Source of the DNA: Colocasia esculenta
Taxonomy: Eukaryota > Streptophyta > Magnoliopsida > Alismatales > Araceae
Length of the DNA stretch: 64,000 bases
NCBI GenBank assembly: GCA_014218235.1
Contig: CM024766.1
Location: forward strand, 65,895,207-65,959,206
Reading direction: 5' to 3'
Shown: positions 46,949 through 56,907 of the stretch, one piece after another
Numbering within the stretch: position 1 is the first letter of the stretch
Layout of the letters: each line of letters opens with the position of its first letter
The notes under the pieces: model-generated
Seen by the model: the letters and a program-made list of their open reading frames with translations, nothing else
What the model was told of the DNA's origin: nothing
Databases searched by the model: none
Translations under genes and position numbers: made by a program

Positions 46949-49515
46949 AAAAGAATTTCGCCCCCGAAATTCAAGCCACCCAAGAGGAAGAGACAGCAAC
47001 ACAGAGGTACAAAATTACACGAGCATCCCGCTCACCGGTCAACACACCCACCTGAGCATCGCTGCCAACAACACAAAACAGAGAGATCACCTTGTTCTTC
47101 AACTTCAGAACTCGGCAACCCGCAAAGAACAGCAACACTCCGGTATTGCTAACCAGTGTCATCACTAACACACAGAAGCAAGGGAAATACACAACGCCGC
47201 TAGAAGAGTACCTCAACGACAAAGACACATGGAACGCACCATGGTCAAAACCAACATTAGGGAACAAAACCTCCGACTAAGGAGCCAAACCATTTCCACA
47301 GCCCACTGGACTAACCATAGTCCAGCGACAACACGTTTGTTCACCTCCACACATACCAGAGGAGAACTACATGGTCGTCCACATAGGTCCTTGTTATCGG
47401 ACACCACTAGCTGCAGACACCACAAGCTGCCAACACACGCAGCTACACACTCAAGCGGTCGGTCGGGTAACTCTCCCTGTGGGGCTTGACTAACGCGACA
47501 CGCAAGGCACCAACCTGACATACTGCATTAGCACAGCTCCCAAGCCAACACCAGAAGAATCTGCACAAAACTCGAAACTCTTCGAATTACTCGCAATGCT
47601 TGGACTGGCACCAGGTAAATAGTCACCTCAACTCTCTGAAGTTCTGCTCACGCTGCACTGGCCAACGGAGGGCAAAAACACGCTAGCAGTGAAAAAAAAC
47701 ACAACCGCAATCATCAACAAACCTCGCTGTCGGATACACAAATCGGCAACCCACACTGTCGGCAACAAAACTCGACAGAGGGCACATACGACGATAAAAA
47801 CACAGAAACCATCCACCTGAGAGTAAAATACAACGCTCAGGGATGCAGCCTCACGCTACTAGCCACAGCTAGCACTGATCATCAGTTGAACCAAAAAGAA
47901 AAAAATCACGCGGGCAACAAAACCAATGCAACATCGCACTCGCTTACAGTCCGCAACACACGGAACAACGTCCATTGTTGCCACTAGTGTCTCACCGAGA
48001 CCTTCCTCGCGGTTCGACATGGACAGCAACACATGTAGAAACAAAAATCTCAACACACTAAACAGTATCCACTGTCACCACTAGGTCTCACCTAGACCGT
48101 CATCGTGGTCCGACAGGGCCACCCAGGCACGTGGAGCCACAAAACCTTAAAACCACTCGCTCCACAGCACCACACGGCACTTACGCGAAGAACCGCAGAA
48201 ATTGTGTAAAGGATGACCAACACTTGTCACTTCACAATGAACAAAACATGTGGTCGAGCACTAGCAAGCCTAAGGCCTCACTGTCACCACACGAACCGAC
48301 AGAAGACTCCGCCAGCGGCTTCTAGACTCATCCACGGCACACATAAAATGGAAACTGACATGGAGTTGGCAACACACTAACCACACGGGGACCGAAACAA
48401 CCACAGAGGTCGAGAACAACACATCGACCTCAGAGGCACCCATACCGATGCAGGGTACCAGCCCCGATCACACTCGCACCGAAGAGAAAGGAAAACTTAG
48501 ACACATGTCACAACCTTAGCTTGGCGTACCACCGACAGGGCTACCAAGACAAGGCAAAGCAGCTACTTCACAACGGCAACGGTACGAACACACGACATAG
48601 GCTAGCACACGTGTCCCAGAGGCGAAGAACTCAACGCCACAGGCTAATAGGAAGACTCTCCACAAGGGATCTGCCAAAAGCCACACACGCAAAAACTATA
48701 GGTCAAAAGGGCACTACAGGCCACACCGGCCCCAACCCTTAAGACACAAAGCGGGAAACACCCTTGGCACACTTGCAAAGGCCACGCAGCAACTAGGCGA
48801 GTACCACGTCTCACCATAAACATGGCCACCTCAGACCTCTACAAGGTCGAGAGCCAACGACCAAAACCACTCCGAACTCCAGACACACACCACGAGGTTG
48901 AAAAACTTACACACGCTAGTGCCACCACAGATTGGCATCCTAGAGGGGACTACGGAATCTAAAGGACTCCAAAAGAACGCCAACCGAAAAATTACCAAAA
49001 CACGGGTCCGCACAAGGCCAGACCAACAATGCCTACAGAGACTAAACACAGCCAGGACATAACCGCCGTGTAAGCTCGGGCAACGAACCACACTTAGAAA
49101 TGTCGTGAGGAGGCGTCGTCACAATAACAACCGTTAAGCTGCCACTGCTCGCAGCCTAAAAATCCCTCACAACAACAAATAGTACGAACAGGTCTACCTA
49201 CAGGTGGCACCAGAAACAACAATACAAGCCAAAACATATCCATTTTCACGCTTAAAACTCAGAGATATATTTCAGGCAACCGGGTTTGGTAACCACCAAC
49301 CCGACACAAAACTAATACCTCCACCAAAAACAAAAGAGCAGGAAGTACCGAGACCCAACAAAGCTATGGCTACCAACCAAGGACAACCATGGTACCTTCC
49401 ACAAAACAAACCACCTCTGACACCAATCAGGTCAGGTACATAACACAAACACTGCACAACGACCTGCCTGAGACCACTAACTACCAATACCACTATACTC
49501 AAGTTAAAACTGACT
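46949..49515. repeat. Non-coding interior with diverged repeats
   Basis: 2.6 kb with no recognisable pol domain on either strand. It is C/A-rich on plus. Diverged repeats are visible, for example 47980-48045 and 48077-48140, which share CACTAG-TCTCACC-AGACC and GGT(T/C)CGACA segments about 95 bp apart. The interior is filled with sequence unlike gag or pol, as in LARD elements. Confidence 0.6.
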
Positions 49516-50075
49516 TCAATACCGCTGGTCATGCCGCAACTGGGGACAGTCCTGAGCCATGTGGCCTAACTGGTCACACCGGTAACACCGGCCACTAAAA
49601 AGGCGCTGACTCTGCTGCTGGGGCTGCACACCAAACTTCTGAACGCTCTCAACTGGCAGCTGCCTCTGCTCAGTCAACCTCCTGGAATGACGAAACCTCC
49701 TCCGAACCCTCGAATTTGGCTGCGAACCAGTCTGCTGTTGTACTTGTCGAGACGGACCTAGCTGAGCCTGCGCTGCTCCAACCTGCACCTGGGTCTGCAA
49801 AAAGTCAGCTTCCGTCACTGCAGCATACAAATATGTCGCAACAGCGTCGGGAACACGAGCCACTAACAACACCTGCCAGTGCTCCGGCCTCGACCCTCCA
49901 ACCAACTGCGGGGTCCAATCAAAACCCAAAGTAGCTGAGGGGGAAGCGGTGGCACTACACCACTGTGCATGTCCTGAGGTCTAGGCTGAGCCAATGGTGG
50001 TGGCGGGGCATCTCCAGCCTCCTGCTGAGATGTCTGCACAACCACCCTCCGCTCACGCCGCCGCCTTGGAGCCAT
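49516..50075 (-). pseudogene. gag remnant with one zinc knuckle
   Basis: An Arg-rich N-terminus at 50075 (MAPRRRRERRVVVQ) runs into a Pro/Gln-rich stretch, then shifts frame near 49930. The second frame carries a Gln-rich linker and a CCHC knuckle, CYRCDQLGHMAQDC (near 49550). The central gag fold expected between them is mostly missing, so the gene is internally deleted. It lies next to the primer site, the normal gag position. If translated, it could supply only RNA-binding parts of a capsid protein. Confidence 0.75.
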
Positions 50076-50198
50076 AATAAATCTACACAGGACATGCACA
50101 AAAATTAAAATGCAAAACAACTCCAGACCGCTTGCTGCTACTGTACTCTACCAACTCTGAGTTATACAGAACATTTCCTTATATGTCTCGACAGACCA

Positions 50199-50211
50199 GG
50201 CTCTGATACCA
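50199..50211 (-). other. Primer binding site, initiator Met tRNA (non-autonomous element)
   Basis: TGGTATCAGAGCC on minus, 2 bp from the LTR start at 50214. Same 13 bases as the left gypsy element's site. Confidence 0.94.
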
Positions 50212-50213
50212 AC

Positions 50214-52243
50214 TGTAACGACCCAAGATCCGCATTACCAGTAACCAACCGGTAACCCGAATCCTGACCCGCTAACCCACGAGCCGAAACTCGAAAGGGT
50301 AAGAAAAGAAGTGCCTGAGGAGAACATATAAACAAATGTACACATCACAATTTAAAAGCATCTCAAATTGGCATAACTCAGAGACAACATTAAAGTAAGA
50401 GTACAGTAAGAACAGGAGTAAAGTACTACTCACAACAGCAAGACGAGACCAACCACGGAGAGACACAGCTCCTCAAACCTCGAAAGTCGACCACGAACCA
50501 CCTGAGGGGAAGGGAGTGAGTCTCACAAAAGAGACCCAGTAGGGCAACTAACCCCTACTGGTAACAGAGCTATTAAACAGTGCTAAAAAGAAAGCGACTG
50601 TAAGTAAACGCGCACACTCTGTCAACACACACAGAAACCGGTAACGTAGTGCGCAACTCCCTCAGGAGCACACTGAGAGAAACTGGAACCTCGCCAGCTC
50701 GACAACATTACAAGCACAACACACACACAAGCTCGCACGCAAGAGCTCACACAGCACTCACAAAGTAGGACTCAACCAGGGTCTGCTGTTCAGCGTCCTG
50801 AAACCACAGAGTCTCGCAACCCTAGCCACGTGTGCACACTACAGACGCTCTCTCTCACGTCTTGTCCACGACCGGTTTTTCCCCTATGCCCGACCTAGCG
50901 GTAGAGAAGGGGCTCCACAGAGACCGGCTCAAAACCACCACAAGGAGTACGCACAGGACAGAGTCGCACTCGGCGTCCTGGCTCACTAGCGGAGGACAAC
51001 CATACGCTAGTCATCTAGACGGAGTCGCACCCGCGCCTAGGAAACACAACAGAAACGGGCACGCGGTAACGCAACACGCGTACAACAGACAGAACACACT
51101 CAACGCCTGAAACTCCGTACAACCGATGGACCGCCCCGTGTCACGTCTCGACACAGTCAAACACAACACGAGCACAGGTAGAGACACTCTCTACACCTGG
51201 CAGATTGTGCTAATAGGTGGACACCACATGTCAACACCTCAAACTACGGAAGAAGGGAAAGCACAGCTTGCTGGGAACTCACCTGCAGGTAGACGACAAC
51301 ATCGATTGCCGCTAACCAGGATGTAAACAGTAGCATAGCTTGACATCAAGTGTGAAGTAGACGACAAGAACACGCCGTCTAGATCCTCCACTGAAGAGAT
51401 TAACGGCAAGGGCTCCCGCCGTTAACTTCTTCCCTGAAGAGTTCAACATCAACAACCCTTGACGTTTAGCTCTCCAGCTTCCAGCAGCTGAAAACAGGCA
51501 TACGCCGATCCCAAAGAGAGCAATCCAGCCCTCAGACCAGCGAAATGATGAAGGAGAAACTCTCCCCCACATCACACTACACTACTGCAACACCGGAAAC
51601 CATGATCCAACGCACGGATCGGCCAAACCACTCAAAATCCCGGCAAAAAGGAAAACCTCCTCAAAGCACGATTCCACGCAAATCACACGCAACAAGCATG
51701 AAATTAACACTACAAGGACACTAAGGGGTCGAGTCCCTACCTCCGAAGCATGTAAGAAGTCCTGCCAAACCTCAATTCGCGCCGAACCCCTAGAAGCTTT
51801 CTCGCGAGAATCGCCACCCGATCCGCTGTTTTCCGCCCGATCTAACTCTGCCTCGCGCACCAAGGTCTTTCCACGAGCTCCCGTTAACCACCTGAACGAG
51901 TGAAAATGGACAATGATCGAAAAGGAGAAAAAGAGAAGGAAAAGGAGAGGAAATGGCTGCTCACGGGTCTGCCCTATTTCAACAGGCGCGACAAGTAGAC
52001 GTCAGCATCCCTTGCCGTCTACTCGAACCGCCAAAGAGTCTACGTCAAGACCGTTTGCCGTCAAGTTCATCGCAGGAACAATCCTGAACCAACAACAAAC
52101 GTCCACAACGCTAGACGCCAACCCCTAGGACAATGACCTACCCCTGGACGCCAACCCCTGATCGACGACAACACCTATGCCGTCAACCAGACCCGAACCT
52201 CAACTAGACCCACTAAGGATTCAAGAAGACCCGAGATGTTACA
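50214..52243 (-). repeat. 5' LTR of the non-autonomous element
   Basis: Second copy of the 2.03-kb LTR, with the same inverted motif clusters (for example near 51401 and 51996). Confidence 0.93.
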
Positions 52244-52248
52244 CCTTC

Positions 52249-53400
52249 ACCCTAAGATCGCAGGAGAGTGGTGTGCGGGTTCTTCTTACTTCTTCCACCG
52301 GCCGGCCGACGAAGAAGATTTAGCTCTAAAGGTTACCTTGCAAGAAAAGACAACAAGAAAAACACGTGACAGAGGAATTAGACTTTGAGGTGCAGTAAAG
52401 AGCTCAAATCAAGTGAAAAGAAAAGAGATAACATGGGCGTTAATACACCTCGTGGGGTGGTGTTAAACCGCTAAAAGTGTGGGTATGGCGGAAATGATGT
52501 GATGAGTGTGAATAGTGTGATGAATGCACTAGGTGAAATAAATAGGAAATAATATAAGTGAAGAGGAAGAAAGAAAAGGCGATGTGAGCCGCTGCTTGAA
52601 GATGGATGAAGAAGTGGATGAAGCTCCTCCCCGTCTCGCTCCAATGGAAAAAGGAAGACGAACGCTCAGAACTCCAAGGGATGAGGACGCAGAATGGCTT
52701 GAGTTGAGGGCACTTCTCCTTGGCTTCAGAAGTCGAGTCTCCAGTGCGGCAGGGCTTCACCGTAATGCTCGGGGTATGTTCAAAAGAGTGGCCTCGGGGG
52801 TCTATTTATAGAAAAAAATGTTAAAATCGTGTCTGGTATAGTGGACGCCTATCTCATTAATCACGTCCGACTAAAGCGCTGCGATTTCCAAGATTGACTT
52901 GCTTCGATTAAGCCCTTCAAAACCTCAATTATGGCTATTTTAAGAATCACGTCGCCAATAGCCGCCGCATTTCTAAACCTTCCAATTTGCCATGATTCTT
53001 TTCCAAATATTAAAAATGGAAACAATGAATAACGTCAGCAAAGCAGATGCGTTTATGAGCAGAATCGTTCTTTGAGGAAAAATCGATTTTTTTCAGAGGA
53101 AGGTTAGAAATGCGTCACACAAGTTGAACGCAATTCTAATTAGCAACTATATCTTTCCATTTTTTTTTTGGAAATTACCATAATTCGAAAATGGAAACCC
53201 TTAATCGCGGCAGATTTAGTGGACGCGAATCAAAACAGGGTAAGCGCCAGAAAAGGAAGTGTGATACGCGTCGGTTTTACCCGTTGCGGATCTAACTCCT
53301 TAAAAGGCGTCCACTGTATAAGACGCGAATCACTTAAGTTCAACAGACCCCTTTGGACCCCTCGAAAAAATTCCTAAAAATCCTAGAAAATCTGAAAAAA
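52249..53400 (-). promoter_or_regulatory. TATA-containing promoter-like region with GCGTC motif array
   Basis: On minus, TCTATAAATAGACCCCCGAGG (52791-52812) forms a strong TATA box. Upstream of it on minus (52840-53340) lie many GCGTC/GACGC sites, some paired as AATCGCG...GGACGCGAATC. This is the expected arrangement of an LTR U3-TATA, and could be the 3' LTR of the minus-strand Tat element. No second LTR copy is visible, so this is unproven. No convincing gene follows on minus. Confidence 0.4.
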
Positions 53401-54429
53401 TAGAAAAAAGCCCTCAAGAGGTTAATTGAAGAGAGCCACTTTGAGGCATCGCAATATAACATGAAATTTGCTCAATATGATGCCAAAATGGCATGTCTAT
53501 AGCTGCCTCGCCTTGGTGTCTGCTTTGCAAGAAAATGGAGCAAAATGACACGAAATGAGGGCAATGGAATGGGGTGAACGAAGTGGGAATGAAATGGAGT
53601 GATTGAAAAGTAGACGCCAAGGTGTGATGAGACACGCCTCAACAACATATGACTGGAGCTGTTCTTTAATTCAAAGTGGAGCGGCTTGCAGAAAACCTCA
53701 AGAGAAAACTCAAAGTCTGGACGAAAGAAGGAGTGTGCACGTGGGCACGAAGAGGAGAAAGATCAACTTCTAGCATCGGAGAAGTACCTAAGGAAACAAT
53801 CCGTTAGGTTGCACCATTAGGGGCGTCTGCCACTGCCTCTGGTGGATCTTAGGGGAAATAGATGAATTGAAAAAGGAATCCAAAACAGTGGGTTCCTCGA
53901 GAAATGATCTTCAAACATCAACAAAGTGAACTGAGTACTTGGCTCGGAATGAAATATTCCATGTTAATTGGAATTAAGGCACAAGTGGTTCTCTTCAGTT
54001 AAGCACAAGAGTGATTATCCGAAATTATGCTCAAAATCCTACATGATGCATGCTGGGCTAAAAGAAAAGATTAAAATAAAAGAAAATATAAAATAATCAA
54101 TGATAATATTGCTACGATGCCGAAGTCGAGAAACCAGATGGGATCTGTCATCCTTCTACAATGCAACGGCCTATCCTCAAGTCAGAAGAATCCTCTGGAA
54201 TCGTCATCGTTTTTGGCGGAGGAGGGGAACTCAAATTCCAGATTCATCAGAGCCTCAAGGTCCTTGATGTGCTCTAATAGAGTATAACATATAGTAAGAT
54301 GCAATATATATAATACCGAAGGTTGGATCGCCGAAGATGATCGTTAATTGCACGGTGAAGAATGGGTCCATATCCTGCACTCAAAGACTGATCAGCACTG
54401 ACAAGCAACAAGTAATAGAGCGAAAGTGT
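53401..54429. other. Region without recognised features
   Basis: AT-rich sequence with short purine-rich runs. A diverged repeat of GAAATGGAGTG-like words lies at 53545-53605. No domain-bearing frame seen. Confidence 0.5.
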
Positions 54430-54700
54430 GAAAATAATGTTACTTGAAAATCGCGTCCGAAATACTGGACACCCTTTATTTAGAAGAATCGCATTGACCT
54501 AACCAGATGCATTTTATCCTTACCTGTCGCAAATAAAGTCAGATTTAAGCACCATGAATCGCGTCCACTGTGTCGGACGCGATTAGGCTTTCCATCCGAG
54601 ACTTGATTTTCTTACCTATTTTCACTCCTTTCCTCTCTTTGGTGATTGCCTCCAGGATAATGCGAGCCAAGGGGTTATAAAACACCCCTCAACATGTTTT
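54430..54700 (+). promoter_or_regulatory. Promoter-like region with TATA box and perfect GCGTCC inverted repeat
   Basis: TTATAAAAC at 54675-54683 is followed at once by CACCCCTCAACATG. Upstream lie ATCGCGTCCGAAATACTGGAC (from 54438) and a perfect inverted repeat with arms AATCGCGTCC/GGACGCGATT and 8-nt spacer (54557-54584). Located just before the DUF7745-like gene. Confidence 0.6.
54557..54584. repeat. Perfect 10-bp inverted repeat
   Basis: Arms AATCGCGTCC (54557-54566) and GGACGCGATT (54575-54584), spacer ACTGTGTC. Diverged copies are scattered over 52840-57410. Confidence 0.9.
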
Positions 54701-54704
54701 CTTC

Positions 54705-56390
54705 ATGCTCTCACTCTCCCCAAAGTGCAGGAATCAAGTAATTGAAGCAAAGAGAAGGAGGAGAAGGAGAATTGAAGTGCTTGAAGCCATGGATCAAGGT
54801 GATGCTCCCCCATCCAAGAGGCCAAGAGTTAAAGGATTCATGAGGCTTAGCAAAGTGGACGGACATATTTGCAAGCTTGTTCAAGCTAAATTGGTGAGTG
54901 AATTTGATCTTTTTCATTGATTTTGGCTTGTTCTTGATGTGCTCATGATGTTCTTGACATGTTCTTGGTGTTCTTCCTCTCTTTCTCTCTCTCTTTTCTT
55001 CTTTTTTCTCTCTTCCTCTAATGCTATGGCCGACCTCTCATCTTCCCATGATCCATACACCTCTCTCATGCCATGCTATGACCATGCCATGCCCAACCTA
55101 TCCAAACATCCATGCCATGCAATGCACCCCCCCCCCTCATGATTAATACCATACATGCACATTCATATCCATGTCAACCTTCCACAGGACTATCCACTTT
55201 TCCCAGGCAACCGGCACTATATGCGTCTCCCATGGCTTCAAAAGCTTACCTCCACCATTAGTCTTGACATGACCAATATCCTTAAGAGGTGGGGAATCAA
55301 CAACCTTGCTGTCTATGCCAAAAGGTACCACGAAATCCATCTCGATTGGGCGTCCATGGGGGCTCTTGTAGAGCTTTGGCACCCTCAAACCCATACCTTT
55401 CTCTTCAAGACTATTGATGCCACTATCCTCTTGGAAGAGGTCGAGTTATTTCTAGGCTTGAAGCGGATGAAACGAGACAAGGAGGATGAGATGGCGATCA
55501 TGCTGAGGTGCTACACGAGCAAGGCGGTGCTCGAAGGCTTTATGGATGCAAGGGCGGCCCAAGATCTCAGAACCGAGAAGGGAATTGTCCTACAAAAACT
55601 GGCGGCCTGGATAATGAAGGAGATACCCAAGGCGGAAAATGACGAGAGGCTGGAGAAGGTAATGAGAGGGTTTGCCATCTGCATGGCGGGTGCACTTCTC
55701 TTCCCCTCAATTGACAATATCCTTGAGGAAGATCAACTGTGCGCGGTATGCGGCATATGGGAGGGCGAGAGACTGGGACCGGCGGTGCTAGCTTTTCTCT
55801 AAAGTGGGCTGACGACATCGAGCTTGGGTAGGCCTCCTTACGATTCAATGCTCTTACTTACTTGTTGGACTGACCTGCATTTCAAGTTTGATTTGAGCAA
55901 TGACGTCCCTAGCTCGTCCCGTATCTTCTCCAAAAGTCCACTCAAGCACTTGGACAATCTAGTTGGTCTGGAAGGGCGCGTGGCTAACCGAATGCCACAA
56001 CTCAAGACGTGAGCTGATTGGTGTGATCATCTCCAAACTCACTTGTATTCCGACGCCTCTTCTTACCAGGGACCTGCGGACACAACTAGCACCCGATGTG
56101 GACTTGCGATTGATTTGGGCATCTGAGTTCGTGCTCTAAAATCCACACCGCTGCCTCTCTCAACTCGGACTTTCACAGCGCAACTTCAAGGGGCCATCCC
56201 ACCTTTCACCAATCAAATCAGTACGAACAATGATGGTGAAGAGGCGAACACTATAAAGGCATTGTGGAAAGTCTTCTCCTATTAGAGGCCGGTCCCAAAT
56301 GCGGAGAAGGTGGAGGATGACTGGATGGGTTATGTAAGGGAGCTCAGGAAACTCTGGCCCAAGGTGACCATTTGTAAACACCGCAATTAA
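54705..56390 (+). pseudogene. DUF7745-like retroelement-associated gene, two exons, decayed
   Basis: Exon 1 starts at ATG 54705 or 54789 and is Arg/Lys-rich (RRRRR; SKRPRVKGFMRL). It ends at 54893 before GTGAGT. Exon 2 starts at 55188 after CCACAG, phase 0. Exon 2 runs with WASMGALVELWHPQTHTFLF (about 55340), then the L-L-E-E-V-E-x-F-L-G-L pattern, LQKLAAWIMKEIP and a hydrophobic CMAGALLFPS segment. This order resembles the plant DUF7745 family, found in retroelement-linked proteins that scan a 'value versus length' style fold near PMD. A stop at 55800-55802, then further stops in the same frame (near 56010 and beyond), end it early. Similarity extends to about 56390. Function unknown; assignment is from pattern memory. 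Confidence 0.6.
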
Positions 56391-56907
56391 TTCTTTAATA
56401 AGAAATAAATCACATCCTTAATACGACCAAAATGCACCCTCATATGTGATTGTATCATCCAAGCAGATTTGATTTTTTCCTTAAAAATGACCCTCAGGTG
56501 AGCATTTTGAACCGTGTCCTCTACAGACGCCGCCTTTATCTTCTTGATCCGCATCCACCATAGCTGACGCCTTTCATCTTAATCACGTCCTCTTGTCCCG
56601 ACGCATTTCAATTGTACTTCAAAAATTTGAAAATCGCGCGCCTTAGAGTCTGCGCCGGCGCAATGATGACCCTCTGAATCACGTCGGCCAAGACATACGT
56701 GTTTAATACTGGCGGTCCAAATTCGTGTTGGCTATAAAGGACGCGATTTCTAAATCCACCAGGGGCTACAAAATGCCCGAGGGCGCCTCCATTCTGCTCT
56801 TTCGCCTCTCCGACGGCTCCGAGCTCTCTCTCCCTCTCTTGGACTCCCTCTCTCACTTCTGCTCTCTCTTCCCTCTCTTACCCTCGACTCTCTCTCTCTC
56901 TATCCTG
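56391..56907 (+). promoter_or_regulatory. Promoter-like region of the PMD gene with GCGTC-type motifs
   Basis: Repeated relatives of AATCGCGTCC occur at 56510-56620 and 56630-56750. CTATAAAGG at 56731 and CTACAAAATGCCCGAGG at 56765-56781 resemble the TATA-plus-C-rich cores at 52791-52812 and 54675-54692. A CT-rich leader (56825-56900) leads to the ATG at 56908. Confidence 0.5.

Larger units (their letters stand above)
44905..52243 (-). mobile_element. Non-autonomous LTR retrotransposon with gag remnant, no pol (7.3 kb)
   Basis: LTRs of about 2.03 kb (44905-46935 and 50214-52243) begin TGTAACGACCC and end GATGTTACA on plus. The Met-tRNA primer site lies next to the right copy and the polypurine tract next to the left copy, so the element reads on minus. 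Flanks TCTTC (44900-44904) and CCTTC (52244-52248) are a 5-bp duplication with one mismatch. The 3.3-kb interior holds a gag start and zinc knuckle at 49516-50075 and otherwise no protease, RT, RNase H or integrase. This makes it a TR-GAG or LARD-like element that needs proteins from a partner. The two LTRs differ by scattered substitutions, so it is moderately old. Confidence 0.93.

Noticed and set aside
52440..52760. 106-codon minus frame after the TATA box at 52791-52812
   Set aside because: No ATG at its start in the sequence, no domain, and low-complexity His/Ser content.
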